46,150 bases of DNA from an uncultured Litorivicinus sp. (GTDB taxonomy: Bacteria; Pseudomonadota; Gammaproteobacteria; Pseudomonadales; Litorivicinaceae): contig CACECO010000012.1 of NCBI GenBank assembly GCA_902558075.1, positions 1 to 46,150 on the forward strand, read 5' to 3'. The notes under the pieces were generated by a model that did no database searches, was not told the origin of the DNA, and saw only the letters and a list, made by a program, of their open reading frames with translations. The translations under genes and the position numbers were made by a program. Of the stretch, positions 16,726-26,889 are shown one piece after another. How positions within the stretch are numbered: position 1 is the stretch's first letter; the number at the start of each line of letters is the position of its first letter.

Positions 16726-17832
16726 TTACTCATCAATCCCTTGGGTTTTGGTAATTAAATTGCTCGAGCCATCACATTCGGCAAAGAGTGAAAGTCTGGC
16801 GCCCGTCCGTCGAGCAATATCTCGGTACGATTGCGCGATTGAACCATCGGGATCGTTGATCACCGTCGGTTTGCCGATATCAGTTTGATGGCGAATACTC
16901 ATATCGAGCGGCAAAGCCCCAAGCAACTCGGTCTCGTATTCTGCCGCAATTCTATCGCCGCCGCCTTCACCAAATAAATGTTCCGTATGACCGCACTTTG
17001 AACACCGATGCAAAGACATGTTTTCAATGACCCCGAGGACGGGAACCTCGACTCGTCTAAACATCTCGATGCCTCGACGTGCATCCAGCAACGCGATGTC
17101 CTGCGGTGTCGTCACAACCACCGCTCCATTCACAGGAACTTGTTGGCTTAATGTCAATTGAATATCGCCGGTTCCCGGCGGTAAATCGATCAATAAGTAA
17201 TCCAGGTCACCCCAATTGGTCTGACGTAGCATTTGGGTGAACGCACCACTGACCATCGGTCCGCGCCAGATCGTTGGTGACCGTTCGGTTAGCAAAAACG
17301 CCATGGACATGACTGGGATACCATGCGCAATCACTGGGTTAAATGATTTCCCATCAGGCGTCTCAGGGCGTTGGCCTTGAACACCCAGCATCAGCGCTTG
17401 AGACGGTCCATAAATATCCGCATCTAATAACCCAGCCCGCGCCCCCTCCGTTTGGAGAGCCAAAGCAAGATTGACAGCTGTGGTGGACTTGCCAACCCCA
17501 CCTTTTCCTGAGGCGACGCAAATCACTTGGCGAACTCCCGGAATCGATTCAGTACCCTCGCGCGCCGGGCTCAAGGGGATTTCATGACGGACTCGAAGAA
17601 ACGCTTCGTTGACATCCTTGATCGCATCAAGCTTGGGTTTCAACTGCTTGACCAAAGAACGAGTCATTCCCGCAAGAGGGTAGGTAAATGTCAATTCAAT
17701 ATCGAGCTCACCATCCTTCAATTCGCATCGAGTCAGGACACCACTGCGACCCAGATTTGCCTCACGATAAGGGTCATCATGCTCTGAAAGAATCGTAATC
17801 ACGCGGTCATGGATGGAAGTCGACAAAATCAT
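16726..17832 (-). CDS. apbC: Iron-sulfur cluster carrier protein ApbC/Mrp
   Basis: P-loop ATPase that carries and transfers Fe-S clusters; cytoplasmic. A MIP18-like N-terminal domain (about residues 1-85) precedes the deviant Walker A GKGGVGKST, DADIYGPSQ, LIDLPPGTGD and the cluster-binding CSKCGH, which has the CxxC motif required in this family. The open frame begins at 17907, but its first 25 residues are unlike the family, so I place the start near the ATG at 17832 (368 residues). GGAG directly abuts that ATG, so the TTG two codons later, with ideal spacing, is also possible. It is divergent from metG, as often seen in gammaproteobacteria, and upstream of dcd. Confidence 0.93.
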   Translation of the reverse strand: MILSTSIHDRVITILSEHDDPYREANLGRSGVLTRCELKDGELDIELTFTYPLAGMTRSLVKQLKPKLDAIKDVNEAFLRVRHEIPLSPAREGTESIPGVRQVICVASGKGGVGKSTTAVNLALALQTEGARAGLLDADIYGPSQALMLGVQGQRPETPDGKSFNPVIAHGIPVMSMAFLLTERSPTIWRGPMVSGAFTQMLRQTNWGDLDYLLIDLPPGTGDIQLTLSQQVPVNGAVVVTTPQDIALLDARRGIEMFRRVEVPVLGVIENMSLHRCSKCGHTEHLFGEGGGDRIAAEYETELLGALPLDMSIRHQTDIGKPTVINDPDGSIAQSYRDIARRTGARLSLFAECDGSSNLITKTQGIDE

Positions 17833-17919
17833 CTCCGGTGTCGTTAAGAGTCGGGCAAAGACACGGCCTTTAGCGGTATACTTGGGGATCAACCTGCACT
17901 GCAACAAGGAATTAATTCT

Positions 17920-19944
17920 GTGCCGACAGACAGACGCACCATTTTAGTCACAAGCGCCCTGCCCTATGCCAACGGTTCGATCCACTTGGGCCACATGCTT
18001 GAGTATATCCAAACCGACGTCTGGGTTCGCTATCAAAAGCAATCTGGCCATCAATGCGTCTATGTGTGTGCGGACGACGCGCACGGTACAGCCATTATGC
18101 TTCGTGCGCAAAAACTCGGAATCACTCCAGAACAATTAATCGCTGAGGTCAAAGCGGAACATGAGGCCGATTTTAACGGATTTCATATTGGATTTGATCA
18201 CTACTCGTCAACACATACCGATGCAAATCGTCATTACTCAGAATTGATCTATTCTCGAGTCCGTGACGCCGGTGGAATTGCCGTACGAACGATCTCTCAG
18301 CTATTTGATCCAGAGAAAGAATTGTTTCTAGCTGACCGCTATGTCAAGGGAACCTGCCCCAAATGTGGTGCTGATGATCAATATGGTGATAACTGCGAAG
18401 CGTGTGGCGCAACCTACGAAGCGTCTGAACTAAAAAATCCAAAATCGACGTTATCCGGCGCAACGCCGGTACTGAAGGATTCGGAGCATTTGTTTTTTGA
18501 AATCGGTCAACACACTGAGTTTCTGAAACAGTGGACTCGATCAGGACGGTTGCAACCGGAGGTTGCAAACAAACTCTCTGAATGGATCGAGGGAGGCTTG
18601 AAAAGCTGGGATATTTCTCGTGATGCGCCCTACTTCGGCTTCGAGGTTCCGGATCACCCGGGCACTTATTTTTATGTTTGGCTTGATGCGCCAATCGGTT
18701 ACATCGGTGCCTTTCGGGAATGGTGTGATGTGAACAACTTTGACTTTGATTCAGTATGGGCACCTAACAGTGAGGCCGAGGTCTATCATTTCATCGGCAA
18801 GGACATCGTTAACTTCCATTGTTTGTTCTGGCCAGCAATGCTCAATCAAGCAAACTTCCGCACCCCTACTGGTGTCAATGTGCATGGGTTTGTCACGGTT
18901 GACGGCCGGAAAATGTCAAAATCGCGGGGAACCTTTATCAAAGCACGCACATATTTGGATCACTTTGATCCAGAGTACTTACGCTACTACTTCGCAACGA
19001 AGCTGTCAGCTCGTGTCGAAGACATCGACCTGTCTCTGGAAGACTTCGTGCAAAAAGTGAACTCAGATCTGGTCGGTAAGCTGGTCAACATTGCGAGCCG
19101 AACTGCGGGATTCATAAACAACAAATTCGACGGTCAACTTGCCGCAGAGCTTGCCAACCCCAAATTAATTGATTCGATCCGGGCGAAGGGGCCAGAGATC
19201 CGTGATGCGTTTGAAAAACGCGAATTTTCAAAAGCGACGCGCGATATTATGGCACTCGCCGATGACGTCAATGCATGGATCGCAGACGTCGCACCCTGGC
19301 AACTGGCGAAACAAGAAGCCTCTGTGGCTCAGGTTCAACCAATCTGTACAACAGCGATCAACGCCTTCCGTTTGCTCACCCTCTATCTACAACCGGTGAT
19401 GCCAACCCTTGCAGCAAAAGTGCAACGCTTTTTGAACATCGATTCACTGACTTACGAGACACTCGACGATACGCTTCTTAACCACCGGATTGAGACCTTT
19501 CAACCGCTGCTAACACGGATCGCAATGAAAGATGTTGAAGCCATGATTCGACCCGACGTCACCGAGATCAAATACGCACCGAAGACAAAAGACGCGAGTG
19601 ATATTGAAGCAATCGCTCCAGAGTGTACGATCGACGATTTCGCAAAGGTCGATCTGCGCGTTGCAACGATCGTCGCGGCAACAACGGTTGAAGGTGCCGA
19701 TAAGCTCCTGCAATTGACGCTCGATCTGGGCGGAGGGACTCGCCAGGTATTCAGCGGGATCAAGGCAGCCTATCAAGCCGACGATCTGATTGGACGCCAA
19801 ACCGTGATGGTCGCCAACCTGGCGCCTCGACAAATGAAATTTGGAGTATCAGAAGGCATGGTGCTCGCTGCCGGGCCAGGTGGTTCAGAGATTTATCTGC
19901 TCGAACCCGATCAAGGCGCTCAAGCAGGGCAGCGGATTCGTTAA
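17920..19944 (+). CDS. metG: Methionyl-tRNA synthetase
   Basis: Charges tRNA-Met, both elongator and initiator. The 674-residue protein has the class I signature HLGHM (residues 22-26), the zinc knuckle with C146, C149, C159 and C162, the KMSKS loop (331-335), an anticodon-binding helical domain and a C-terminal tRNA-binding OB domain (about 575-674, with [12 protein letters not shown] and [15 protein letters not shown]). This is the standard E. coli-type dimeric enzyme (677 residues). The start is a GTG with AAGGA nine bases upstream. It is divergent from apbC. Confidence 0.97.
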   Translation: MPTDRRTILVTSALPYANGSIHLGHMLEYIQTDVWVRYQKQSGHQCVYVCADDAHGTAIMLRAQKLGITPEQLIAEVKAEHEADFNGFHIGFDHYSSTHTDANRHYSELIYSRVRDAGGIAVRTISQLFDPEKELFLADRYVKGTCPKCGADDQYGDNCEACGATYEASELKNPKSTLSGATPVLKDSEHLFFEIGQHTEFLKQWTRSGRLQPEVANKLSEWIEGGLKSWDISRDAPYFGFEVPDHPGTYFYVWLDAPIGYIGAFREWCDVNNFDFDSVWAPNSEAEVYHFIGKDIVNFHCLFWPAMLNQANFRTPTGVNVHGFVTVDGRKMSKSRGTFIKARTYLDHFDPEYLRYYFATKLSARVEDIDLSLEDFVQKVNSDLVGKLVNIASRTAGFINNKFDGQLAAELANPKLIDSIRAKGPEIRDAFEKREFSKATRDIMALADDVNAWIADVAPWQLAKQEASVAQVQPICTTAINAFRLLTLYLQPVMPTLAAKVQRFLNIDSLTYETLDDTLLNHRIETFQPLLTRIAMKDVEAMIRPDVTEIKYAPKTKDASDIEAIAPECTIDDFAKVDLRVATIVAATTVEGADKLLQLTLDLGGGTRQVFSGIKAAYQADDLIGRQTVMVANLAPRQMKFGVSEGMVLAAGPGGSEIYLLEPDQGAQAGQRIR

Positions 19945-20036
19945 CGAGAGATTGATGGAACTCATGATCAAAGCAGTCACCGAACACGTCAGGTCCTTAA
20001 CATTTGGCCGCACTGCACCTACTTGGAGGCGACCAA

Positions 20037-20618
20037 TTGACTGACTTGTTGCTGATTATTGTTTCAGCGGCACTGGTCAATAATTTTGTATTGATCCAGT
20101 TTTTGGGACTCTGTCCATTTATGGGTGTGTCGTCCCGCATCGACAGTGCACTCGGTATGTCATTCGCGACCACCTTTGTCCTCACACTCTCTTCGGTCGT
20201 CGCTTACCTTTTGCAAACGCTGTTATTGATTCCGCTCGATGCGATGTGGTTACGAACGCTTGCCTTCATTGTCGCAATCGCAGTGGCTGTTCAATTTACA
20301 GAACTGGCTCTGAAAAAGACGTCACCGCTGCTCCATAGCGTGCTCGGAATTTATCTGCCACTGATTACCACGAATTGCGCTGTTTTGGGTGTGGCGCTAC
20401 TCAACACAAATCGAGCACATACACTCGCCGAATCGGCTTTTTATGGAATTGGTGCAGCTCTTGGATTCTCGTTGGTTCTCATTTTATTCGCGGGAGTTCG
20501 CGAGCGATTACAACTGGCTGATATCCCAGCACCCTTCCGAGGCGCATCAATTGCACTCATTACCGCCGGCTTTATGGCACTTGCATTCATGGGCTTCACC
20601 GGCATGATTCGGCTATGA
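20037..20618 (+). CDS. rsxA: Electron transport complex subunit RsxA (RnfA)
   Basis: Integral membrane subunit of the Rnf/Rsx complex, which couples electron flow between NADH and ferredoxin to an ion gradient and in E. coli keeps SoxR reduced. The 193-residue protein has six predicted helices and family motifs [20 protein letters not shown] and [13 protein letters not shown], each with the conserved Cys. The start is the TTG at 20037: GGAGG is seven bases upstream and [16 protein letters not shown] matches the family N-terminus. It overlaps rsxB by 4 bp. The 92 bp between metG and the start hold no evident promoter. Confidence 0.95.
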   Translation: MTDLLLIIVSAALVNNFVLIQFLGLCPFMGVSSRIDSALGMSFATTFVLTLSSVVAYLLQTLLLIPLDAMWLRTLAFIVAIAVAVQFTELALKKTSPLLHSVLGIYLPLITTNCAVLGVALLNTNRAHTLAESAFYGIGAALGFSLVLILFAGVRERLQLADIPAPFRGASIALITAGFMALAFMGFTGMIRL

Positions 20619-21208
20619 CAGACGCGCTTTGGACGATTGGTGCAGGAGTCGCTGGCCTCTCGGTGATCGCTTTATTGGGCGGGATTTTGTTGCAATATGC
20701 GTCCAAGGGTTTCTCAGTCGATGGAAACCCGTTAGTCAACTCAATCGATGCTTTGTTACCTCAAACGCAATGCGGTCAATGCGGTCATCCTGGGTGCAAA
20801 CCCTACGCCGAGGCGATTGCTGGCGGTGAACCAATCAATCGTTGCCCGCCGGGTGGGCAAGATACTGTCGATCGTTTAGCAAGTTTATTGGGTGTCGACA
20901 TACTTCCACTGGATGCAGACGACGCAACGACAGAACAAGACTTGGTTGCAATCATTATCGAGAAAGATTGCATTGGTTGCACCAAATGCATCCAAGCCTG
21001 CCCAGTCGATGCAATTGTTGGCGCCGCCAAACTGATGCATACAGTGATTGTGGATGAATGCACAGGATGTGATTTATGTGTTGAGCCGTGTCCTGTGGAT
21101 TGCATCGACATGATCCCACGACCCAAATCTCCTGATTACTGGATGCCTACGCGTCCGAATATTATTTCATCGGACCGTTGCGGGCAGATAGGCATTCAAC
21201 ATGGCTGA
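20615..21208 (+). CDS. rsxB: Electron transport complex subunit RsxB (RnfB), iron-sulfur protein
   Basis: Peripheral Fe-S subunit that passes electrons between ferredoxin and the membrane core. An N-terminal membrane anchor (about residues 5-27) is followed by a 4Fe-4S domain (CGQCGHPGC plus a fourth Cys in NRCPPGG) and two ferredoxin clusters ([12 protein letters not shown] and [12 protein letters not shown]). The 197-residue length is close to E. coli RsxB (192). It overlaps rsxA by 4 bp and rsxC by 8 bp. Confidence 0.96.
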   Translation: MTDALWTIGAGVAGLSVIALLGGILLQYASKGFSVDGNPLVNSIDALLPQTQCGQCGHPGCKPYAEAIAGGEPINRCPPGGQDTVDRLASLLGVDILPLDADDATTEQDLVAIIIEKDCIGCTKCIQACPVDAIVGAAKLMHTVIVDECTGCDLCVEPCPVDCIDMIPRPKSPDYWMPTRPNIISSDRCGQIGIQHG

Positions 21209-22670
21209 CTATCAAATTCGCCGTTGTGAGCGCCAACTGGAGGGTGGAATTCATCCAGAGACACAGAAAGCGCTCTCAACCACAGATTCGTGTATCTTTG
21301 TCGGTGACCCGAAACGCCTAGTCTTTCCAATACACTTTTCTGGCGGCGGACCTGGTGAAGCGCTCGTTGCGGTGGCCGACATCGTTTCTCAGGGAACACC
21401 CATTATCAAATGCCAAAGCGGTATTACTCACGTTGCCTCTCGCGCAGGTAAAGTCATCGATATCATTGACCATGAAATCGCCCACCCAGCAGCCACCAAG
21501 AGTGCCTCCATTATTATTGAGCCCAGTGGACTGGAAGATCAAAACTATCTTGATCCGCTCGTCTGGCCATTCGACGCCGATACACTCAGAAATCGTGCGA
21601 TCGAGGCAGGAATTCTCGGTCTCGGTGGAGCAGGATTCCCGAGTTTTAAAAAGTGGTCCGAAGGGATGCAGACACTCATCATTAACGGCGCTGAGTGCCA
21701 ACCCTATTTGACCACTGACGATACGCTCATGCGGATTGACACCCACTCGATGATTCGGGGCGCGTCTATGCTATCTCAATCACTCGATATCAAAACGATC
21801 ATTATTGGGATTGAGGACAACAAGCCCGAGGTGCTTGAAGCGATTGAGAGCGCCTTGAAAGAATCTTGCTCAGATTGTTTCTTCGATGTTGTGTTACTCG
21901 ATACAAAATATCCATCAGGATCCGAACGCCACCTAGTCTGGCTAACGCTCGGTATTGAAGTGCCGACAGGATCACACGCTGTCGAATCGGGAGTCATCGT
22001 GCACAATCCCGGCACATTAGCAGCCCTATCGCGTGCGATCGATGGCAAACCGATCACAGATCGAATAGTCACTCTGACCGGCGAGGCTCTCGCGGCTCCT
22101 CAAAACATTGTCGTCCCGATTGGCGCACCGATTAGTCATCTGATTGAGGCAACAGACACCAATCCAGAATCGCTGACTTCAATCACTATTGGCGGTCCAA
22201 TGATGGGATATTCAGTGACGAACTTCACTGCTGGAATCACCAAGACCACCAACTGTTTACTAGCTCGCGAGGTTGATATACCGCCCGAGTCACCTTGTAT
22301 TCGCTGTGGAGCCTGTGCCACTGTTTGTCCTGTTCGTTTGCAACCGCAACAAATGGTCTTTGCTTTGAAAGGTGGCTCACTTGATCGTGCCATTCATGAA
22401 GGCCTAACCGACTGTATTGAATGCGCCGCCTGTAATGCGGTTTGTCCGAGCCATATTCCACTCGCTGAATGGTTCCGCTTAGGACGATTTGAGGCACGCG
22501 ATAAAGCAAATGACCAACGCCTCGCAGCCAAGGCCCGCGAGCGTTTTGAAGCACGAAATATGCGGCTAAAACGCATTAGTCTCGAAAAAGAGGCAAAGCG
22601 CGCAGTACGCCAAGCGAAAACTGCGGATGCGTTGGAAAAAGCGCGTAAAGCACGGAAAGAAAGCGCATGA
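21201..22670 (+). CDS. rsxC: Electron transport complex subunit RsxC (RnfC)
   Basis: Peripheral subunit that binds NADH and FMN. The N-terminal [10 protein letters not shown] and [12 protein letters not shown], the flavoprotein-like [13 protein letters not shown] with [14 protein letters not shown], and two 4Fe-4S motifs ([12 protein letters not shown] and [16 protein letters not shown]) are present. At 489 residues it lacks the long Ala/Lys-rich repeat tail of E. coli RsxC (740 residues); only a short basic helix (about 445-489) remains. It overlaps rsxB by 8 bp and rsxD by 4 bp, so the operon is translationally coupled throughout. Confidence 0.96.
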   Translation: MADYQIRRCERQLEGGIHPETQKALSTTDSCIFVGDPKRLVFPIHFSGGGPGEALVAVADIVSQGTPIIKCQSGITHVASRAGKVIDIIDHEIAHPAATKSASIIIEPSGLEDQNYLDPLVWPFDADTLRNRAIEAGILGLGGAGFPSFKKWSEGMQTLIINGAECQPYLTTDDTLMRIDTHSMIRGASMLSQSLDIKTIIIGIEDNKPEVLEAIESALKESCSDCFFDVVLLDTKYPSGSERHLVWLTLGIEVPTGSHAVESGVIVHNPGTLAALSRAIDGKPITDRIVTLTGEALAAPQNIVVPIGAPISHLIEATDTNPESLTSITIGGPMMGYSVTNFTAGITKTTNCLLAREVDIPPESPCIRCGACATVCPVRLQPQQMVFALKGGSLDRAIHEGLTDCIECAACNAVCPSHIPLAEWFRLGRFEARDKANDQRLAAKARERFEARNMRLKRISLEKEAKRAVRQAKTADALEKARKARKESA

Positions 22671-23686
22671 TCAAGCGACCAAATTACCCGCCTATGGACA
22701 CACAAATCGTGATGTGTACGGTCTTGATTGCCTTGGTTCCCGGGGTTATCGCGATGACTCTTTTTTTTGGAGTCGGAGTCCTATTAAATCTGGCAACGGC
22801 GATCCCCGCTGCGCTGGCCGCGGAAGCAATATGCCTGGGTCTTCGTCAGCGACCAATATTACCGAGGCTCAATGATTTATCTGCCGTTCTCACCGGTGCC
22901 TTAATCGCGCTCTCACTTCCGCAGGCGGCTCCATGGTGGTTAATCATACTTGCCAGCACGTCGTCGATCATGCTGGGCAAACATCTCTACGGCGGGCTTG
23001 GACAGAATCCTGTCAATCCAGCAATGCTCGGATACGCACTCATGCTTATCTCCGCGCCAGTGACAATGACAACACTGTGGATCGATCCACTAGCGACACC
23101 TGACCTATCAACGGCTTGGTTGGCTTATCTTGGCCAGTCCAGTGATGCTGTCACCGGCGCAACCATGCTCGACCTTTACCGAACCGAATTCCGCGCACTG
23201 ACAGCAGCAGAAGCATCACAGAATCCACTCTTTACCCAGGCTCATCTGGGCTTCATTTATGGTTATGAATGGGTCGCTTTGGCATATCTGGTCGGCGGCT
23301 TGTGGTTGATTTATCAACGTGTCATTACGTGGCACACACCTATGGGACTCCTGGTCACACTGACTGTCGTTAGTGCATTTTTTAGTTTTGATCCAGATAC
23401 CGCGACCCCGGTTTGGATCCATCTCACTGCAGGAGCTGGAATTTTCGCTGCATTTTTTATTCTGACGGACCCAGTCTCTGGCGCGACGAGTCCGAAGGGA
23501 CGCCTGTGGTTTGCAATCGGAGTTGGTATTCTCACATACCTCATTCGGACCTATGGGCTTTATCCAGATGCCATTGCATTTGCAGTATTATTGATGAATT
23601 TCGCAGTGCCCATGATCGATCAATACACTCGACCTCGTATCATGGGTCGCGGCTCGAGTATTCGAGGTTCTGGGGGTCAATCATGA
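22667..23686 (+). CDS. rsxD: Electron transport complex subunit RsxD (RnfD)
   Basis: Integral membrane subunit with covalently bound FMN. The 339-residue protein has about ten hydrophobic segments, the GLGQNPVNPAMLGYA motif and the flavinylation site TGAT, whose second threonine is T166 (family motif S/T-G-A-T). Later motifs include FFILTDPVSGATSPKGR. The gene starts in the last bases of rsxC and ends in the ATGA that starts rsxG. Length agrees with the family (E. coli 352). Confidence 0.95.
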   Translation: MIKRPNYPPMDTQIVMCTVLIALVPGVIAMTLFFGVGVLLNLATAIPAALAAEAICLGLRQRPILPRLNDLSAVLTGALIALSLPQAAPWWLIILASTSSIMLGKHLYGGLGQNPVNPAMLGYALMLISAPVTMTTLWIDPLATPDLSTAWLAYLGQSSDAVTGATMLDLYRTEFRALTAAEASQNPLFTQAHLGFIYGYEWVALAYLVGGLWLIYQRVITWHTPMGLLVTLTVVSAFFSFDPDTATPVWIHLTAGAGIFAAFFILTDPVSGATSPKGRLWFAIGVGILTYLIRTYGLYPDAIAFAVLLMNFAVPMIDQYTRPRIMGRGSSIRGSGGQS

Positions 23687-24279
23687 TATTCCGTCTGACC
23701 ATATTCGGTCTGATCACCAGCTTGTTTGTTGGTATCATTTACGTCATCACCCGACCCTTAATATTTGAATCCAAGGAACAAGCTCGACTCGAGCAACTCT
23801 ATGCACTCGCAAAGCCATTATTAGCGAACGGCGACATCCAAGCTTCGATCCGTCAAATATTACCACTCGGCGCACCTCCAACACTGACCAGTCCGATCGA
23901 AGTCACTGCAATCACCAATGCAACCGCACAAGTTGGCACCGTCATTCCTTTTCGATCGACAGAGGGCTACAGCGGAACTATCCACATGCTCATGGCTCTC
24001 GATGACAGACAACGAATTGTTGGGATTCGCGTCATTGATCACAAAGAAACACCCGGGCTTGGTGACAAAATCGATATCCGCAAGTCCGACTGGATTCTTC
24101 AGTTCAACGGTCTGTCATACGGAGATCTTTCGCCGAGCGACTGGGCTGTCGATAAAGATGGTGGGCGTTTCGATAGTTTTACTGGTGCAACCATCACACC
24201 ACGTGCGGTCGTGAATGCACTCCGAGAGACACTGAATTATCTTGATGCAAACCCACAAATCCTGGAGATGAAACAGTGA
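23683..24279 (+). CDS. rsxG: Electron transport complex subunit RsxG (RnfG)
   Basis: Membrane-anchored periplasmic subunit carrying covalent FMN on threonine. From the ATG at 23683 it has 198 residues: one N-terminal helix (about 3-24), an FMN-binding domain with HKETPGLGDKI, and the flavinylation site TGAT with T170. The same frame is open 270 bp further upstream, but that part is antisense-like shadow of rsxD and does not resemble the family. Overlaps of 4 bp exist with rsxD and rsxE. Confidence 0.95.
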   Translation: MIFRLTIFGLITSLFVGIIYVITRPLIFESKEQARLEQLYALAKPLLANGDIQASIRQILPLGAPPTLTSPIEVTAITNATAQVGTVIPFRSTEGYSGTIHMLMALDDRQRIVGIRVIDHKETPGLGDKIDIRKSDWILQFNGLSYGDLSPSDWAVDKDGGRFDSFTGATITPRAVVNALRETLNYLDANPQILEMKQ

Positions 24280-24893
24280 AAGTCATGTCTGTGTGGCTCG
24301 ATGGCTTGTGGGACCGAAATCCGGGATTAATTCAACTGCTCGGGCTCTGCCCACTGTTGGCGGTCTCAAATACCATCGATAATGCGGTTGGGCTCGGCCT
24401 CGCAACGATCTTCGTCTTGGTGTTATCGAATGCATCAATCAGCCTCATCAGGCATCTCGTCGAGGACGCAATCCGCTTACCTGTTTTCGTCTTAGTTATT
24501 GCTGCCTTAACTACCTGTGCCGAGCTCTTAATTCAAGCATTTGACTACCCGCTCTACCAGTCGCTTGGAATTTTTTTACCACTCATAGTGACCAATTGTC
24601 TGATTCTGGGGCGCGCAGAAGCGCTCGCTCGCCGCGAATCAATTGGTATCAGTACCCTCGATGGACTGGCACAGGGATTGGGTTTCTTTTTGGTTCTGAT
24701 TAGCTTGGGCGCAGTGCGTGAATGGACATCTGCGACCTTGATTCTCGCAGCCTTTCCACCCGGTGCATTCATTGCGCTTGGTTTGTTGGTAGCGTTGCAT
24801 CAATTGATCCAATCCAAACTCAAACATCGAAGAGCGAAGGTGATCCAGAACAGCAAAGATCGTCGCGTACGAACCACTGGAGATATCCCGTGA
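24276..24893 (+). CDS. rsxE: Electron transport complex subunit RsxE (RnfE)
   Basis: Integral membrane subunit, paralogous to RsxA, 205 residues. Family motifs are NPGLIQLLGLCPLLAVSNT and SLGIFLPLIVTNCLILGRAEA, each with a conserved Cys that mirrors those in RsxA. The start is a GTG whose bases overlap the rsxG stop; GGAG lies eight bases upstream. An ATG three codons later is possible. The C-terminal end is polar, and the last bases overlap the GTG of nth. Confidence 0.94.
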   Translation: MKVMSVWLDGLWDRNPGLIQLLGLCPLLAVSNTIDNAVGLGLATIFVLVLSNASISLIRHLVEDAIRLPVFVLVIAALTTCAELLIQAFDYPLYQSLGIFLPLIVTNCLILGRAEALARRESIGISTLDGLAQGLGFFLVLISLGAVREWTSATLILAAFPPGAFIALGLLVALHQLIQSKLKHRRAKVIQNSKDRRVRTTGDIP

Positions 24894-25525
24894 ATAAAGC
24901 AATCCGAACGGAAATCTTTACACGTCTTCGCGATCAAAATCCCAATCCAACCACAGAACTTGAGTGGAATACGCCCTTTGAACTACTAATTGCGGTATTG
25001 CTGTCCGCACAGGCAACCGATGTGTCGGTGAACCTCGCGACGCGAAAACTCTATGCGATTGCTAATAAGCCAGCCACACTGCTGGCGCTCGGAATCGACG
25101 GCGTCAAAGAGTGCATCAAAACCATCGGCCTATATAACTCGAAGGCCGACAACGTGATGAAAACTTGCGCCATTTTGCTTGAAAAGCACAACGGGGAGAT
25201 TCCGAGAACACGCGAAGATTTGGAGGCGTTACCTGGTGTTGGGCGCAAAACAGCCAATGTGGTATTAAATACCGCCTTTGGCGAACCAACCATGGCGGTT
25301 GATACGCATATTTTTCGACTCGCAAACCGTACCAGAATTGCGCCAGGGAAAGATGTCAGAGAAGTCGAGGATCGACTTGTGCGCATGATTCCCAAAGAAT
25401 TTCTCAAAGACGCACATCATTGGATGATCCTGCACGGGCGCTATGTCTGCAAAGCTCGGAAACCAGACTGTACCAATTGCCTGATTTCCGATCTTTGTGA
25501 ATACAACGGCAAACCAAGCCTGTAA
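24890..25525 (+). CDS. nth: Endonuclease III
   Basis: DNA glycosylase/AP lyase that removes oxidised pyrimidines. From the GTG at 24890 it has 211 residues, the same as E. coli Nth. Catalytic K120 (LPGVGRKTANVV) and D138 (AVDTHIFR) fall at exactly the E. coli positions, and the C-terminal 4Fe-4S loop has the C-X6-C-X2-C-X5-C spacing. GGAG lies seven bases before the start. It overlaps rsxE by 4 bp; the rsx-nth linkage is common in gammaproteobacteria. The frame is open 56 codons further upstream, but that is coding shadow of rsxE. Its stop is one base from that of argG, which converges. Confidence 0.97.
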   Translation: MNKAIRTEIFTRLRDQNPNPTTELEWNTPFELLIAVLLSAQATDVSVNLATRKLYAIANKPATLLALGIDGVKECIKTIGLYNSKADNVMKTCAILLEKHNGEIPRTREDLEALPGVGRKTANVVLNTAFGEPTMAVDTHIFRLANRTRIAPGKDVREVEDRLVRMIPKEFLKDAHHWMILHGRYVCKARKPDCTNCLISDLCEYNGKPSL

Positions 25526-25526
25526 T

Positions 25527-26747
25527 TTATTTACGTAACGAACGACCTTTCTTCGCCGCAGTACGCAGGCGCAATGCATTCAGTTTAATGAAGCCTTCTG
25601 CATCCTTCTGATTGTATGCGCCTGCATCGTCTTCGAAAGTCGCAATCGCTTGATCAAACAACGACTGATCGGAACGGCGACCAGTTACAGCAACCGATCC
25701 TTTGTACAGCTTCAAACGGACATCGCCATTGACGACAGCTTGCGACTCATCGATTGCTGCCTGCATCATTTTGCGCTCTGGTGACCACCAATAGCCGTTG
25801 TAAATCAAATCGGCATATTTGGCGATCAAACTATCCTTAAAGTGACCTACTTCGCGGTCTAACGTGATCGATTCCAGCGCGCGATGTGCCTTGAGCATGA
25901 TGGTTCCACCAGGTGTCTCATAACAGCCGCGGGACTTCATGCCAACATAGCGATTTTCAACGATATCCAAGCGACCAATGCCATGACGGCCACCGATCGT
26001 ATTAAGCTCAGCCAACAAGGTCGCAGGAGACATCGCGTGGCCATTGATACTCACAGGATCACCGTGCTTGAAACCTAATACGATGTCTTCTGCTCGATCC
26101 TGCGCAGTCTCAGGAGATACAGACCATCTCCACATCTCTTCTTCAGGCTCAGCCCAAGGATCTTCAAGAATCGCGCCTTCATAACTGATATGAAGGAGGT
26201 TCGCGTCCATTGAATAAGGCGACTTCTCTCCACGTTTTTGCTCAACGGGGATGCTGCGCTGTTCGCAATAGGCAAGCAGTGTTTCACGCGATGTGAGATC
26301 CCAATCACGCCAAGGTGCAATAACCTGTACAGCCGGATTTAGTGCATATGCGCCAAGCTCAAAACGAACCTGATCATTACCTTTCCCCGTTGCCCCATGA
26401 CTGATTGCATCAGCACCGGTCTTTTCAGCGATTTCAACCAAACGCTTCACGATCAAAGGACGGGCAATGGAGGTACCAAGCAAATATTCACCCTCGTAAA
26501 TCGTATTCGCGCGGAACATCGGGAAAACATACTCAGAGACAAATTCTTCTCGTAAATCTTCGAGGTAGATTTCCTTCACGCCAAGCGCTTCGGCTTTGAC
26601 TCGGGCTGGCTCAACCTCCTCACCCTGCCCTAAATCAGCTGTAAAAGTGACCACCTCACACTGATAGGTCTCCTGAAGCCAACGCACAATCACGCTGGTA
26701 TCGAGACCACCGGAGTACGCCAAAACGACTTTGTTAATGTCCGACAT
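25527..26747 (-). CDS. argG: Argininosuccinate synthase
   Basis: Joins citrulline and aspartate with ATP to make argininosuccinate, the penultimate step of arginine synthesis. The 406-residue protein has the PP-loop [11 protein letters not shown] near the N-terminus, [15 protein letters not shown]-like [12 protein letters not shown], and [13 protein letters not shown]. It belongs to the roughly 400-residue class, not the E. coli 447-residue class. The ATG at 26747 is preceded by AGGA nine bases away; the frame extends 14 codons further with no family match. No convincing ArgR box was found in the 142 bp shared with pyrC. Confidence 0.96.
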   Translation of the reverse strand: MSDINKVVLAYSGGLDTSVIVRWLQETYQCEVVTFTADLGQGEEVEPARVKAEALGVKEIYLEDLREEFVSEYVFPMFRANTIYEGEYLLGTSIARPLIVKRLVEIAEKTGADAISHGATGKGNDQVRFELGAYALNPAVQVIAPWRDWDLTSRETLLAYCEQRSIPVEQKRGEKSPYSMDANLLHISYEGAILEDPWAEPEEEMWRWSVSPETAQDRAEDIVLGFKHGDPVSINGHAMSPATLLAELNTIGGRHGIGRLDIVENRYVGMKSRGCYETPGGTIMLKAHRALESITLDREVGHFKDSLIAKYADLIYNGYWWSPERKMMQAAIDESQAVVNGDVRLKLYKGSVAVTGRRSDQSLFDQAIATFEDDAGAYNQKDAEGFIKLNALRLRTAAKKGRSLRK

Positions 26748-26889
26748 TGAGAGAAATCCTAAAAAATCATGAAAAATTAGGCCGCGCATGATACCAGAGC
26801 GCGCAAAACTTTCAGAGTGTTTCCATTGAAACGGATGAATGAACGGTCGTTTTCCTCTACCCTATGATTCATTGAACAAGGATTGATCC

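Noticed and set aside
23413-23682. 90-codon extension of rsxG
   Set aside because: It lies wholly inside rsxD in another frame and does not resemble RnfG proteins, which begin with the membrane anchor seen at 23683.
26748-26889. ArgR box between argG and pyrC
   Set aside because: Several TGAAT/ATTCA-like fragments occur, but none forms the 18-bp palindrome expected of an ArgR site.
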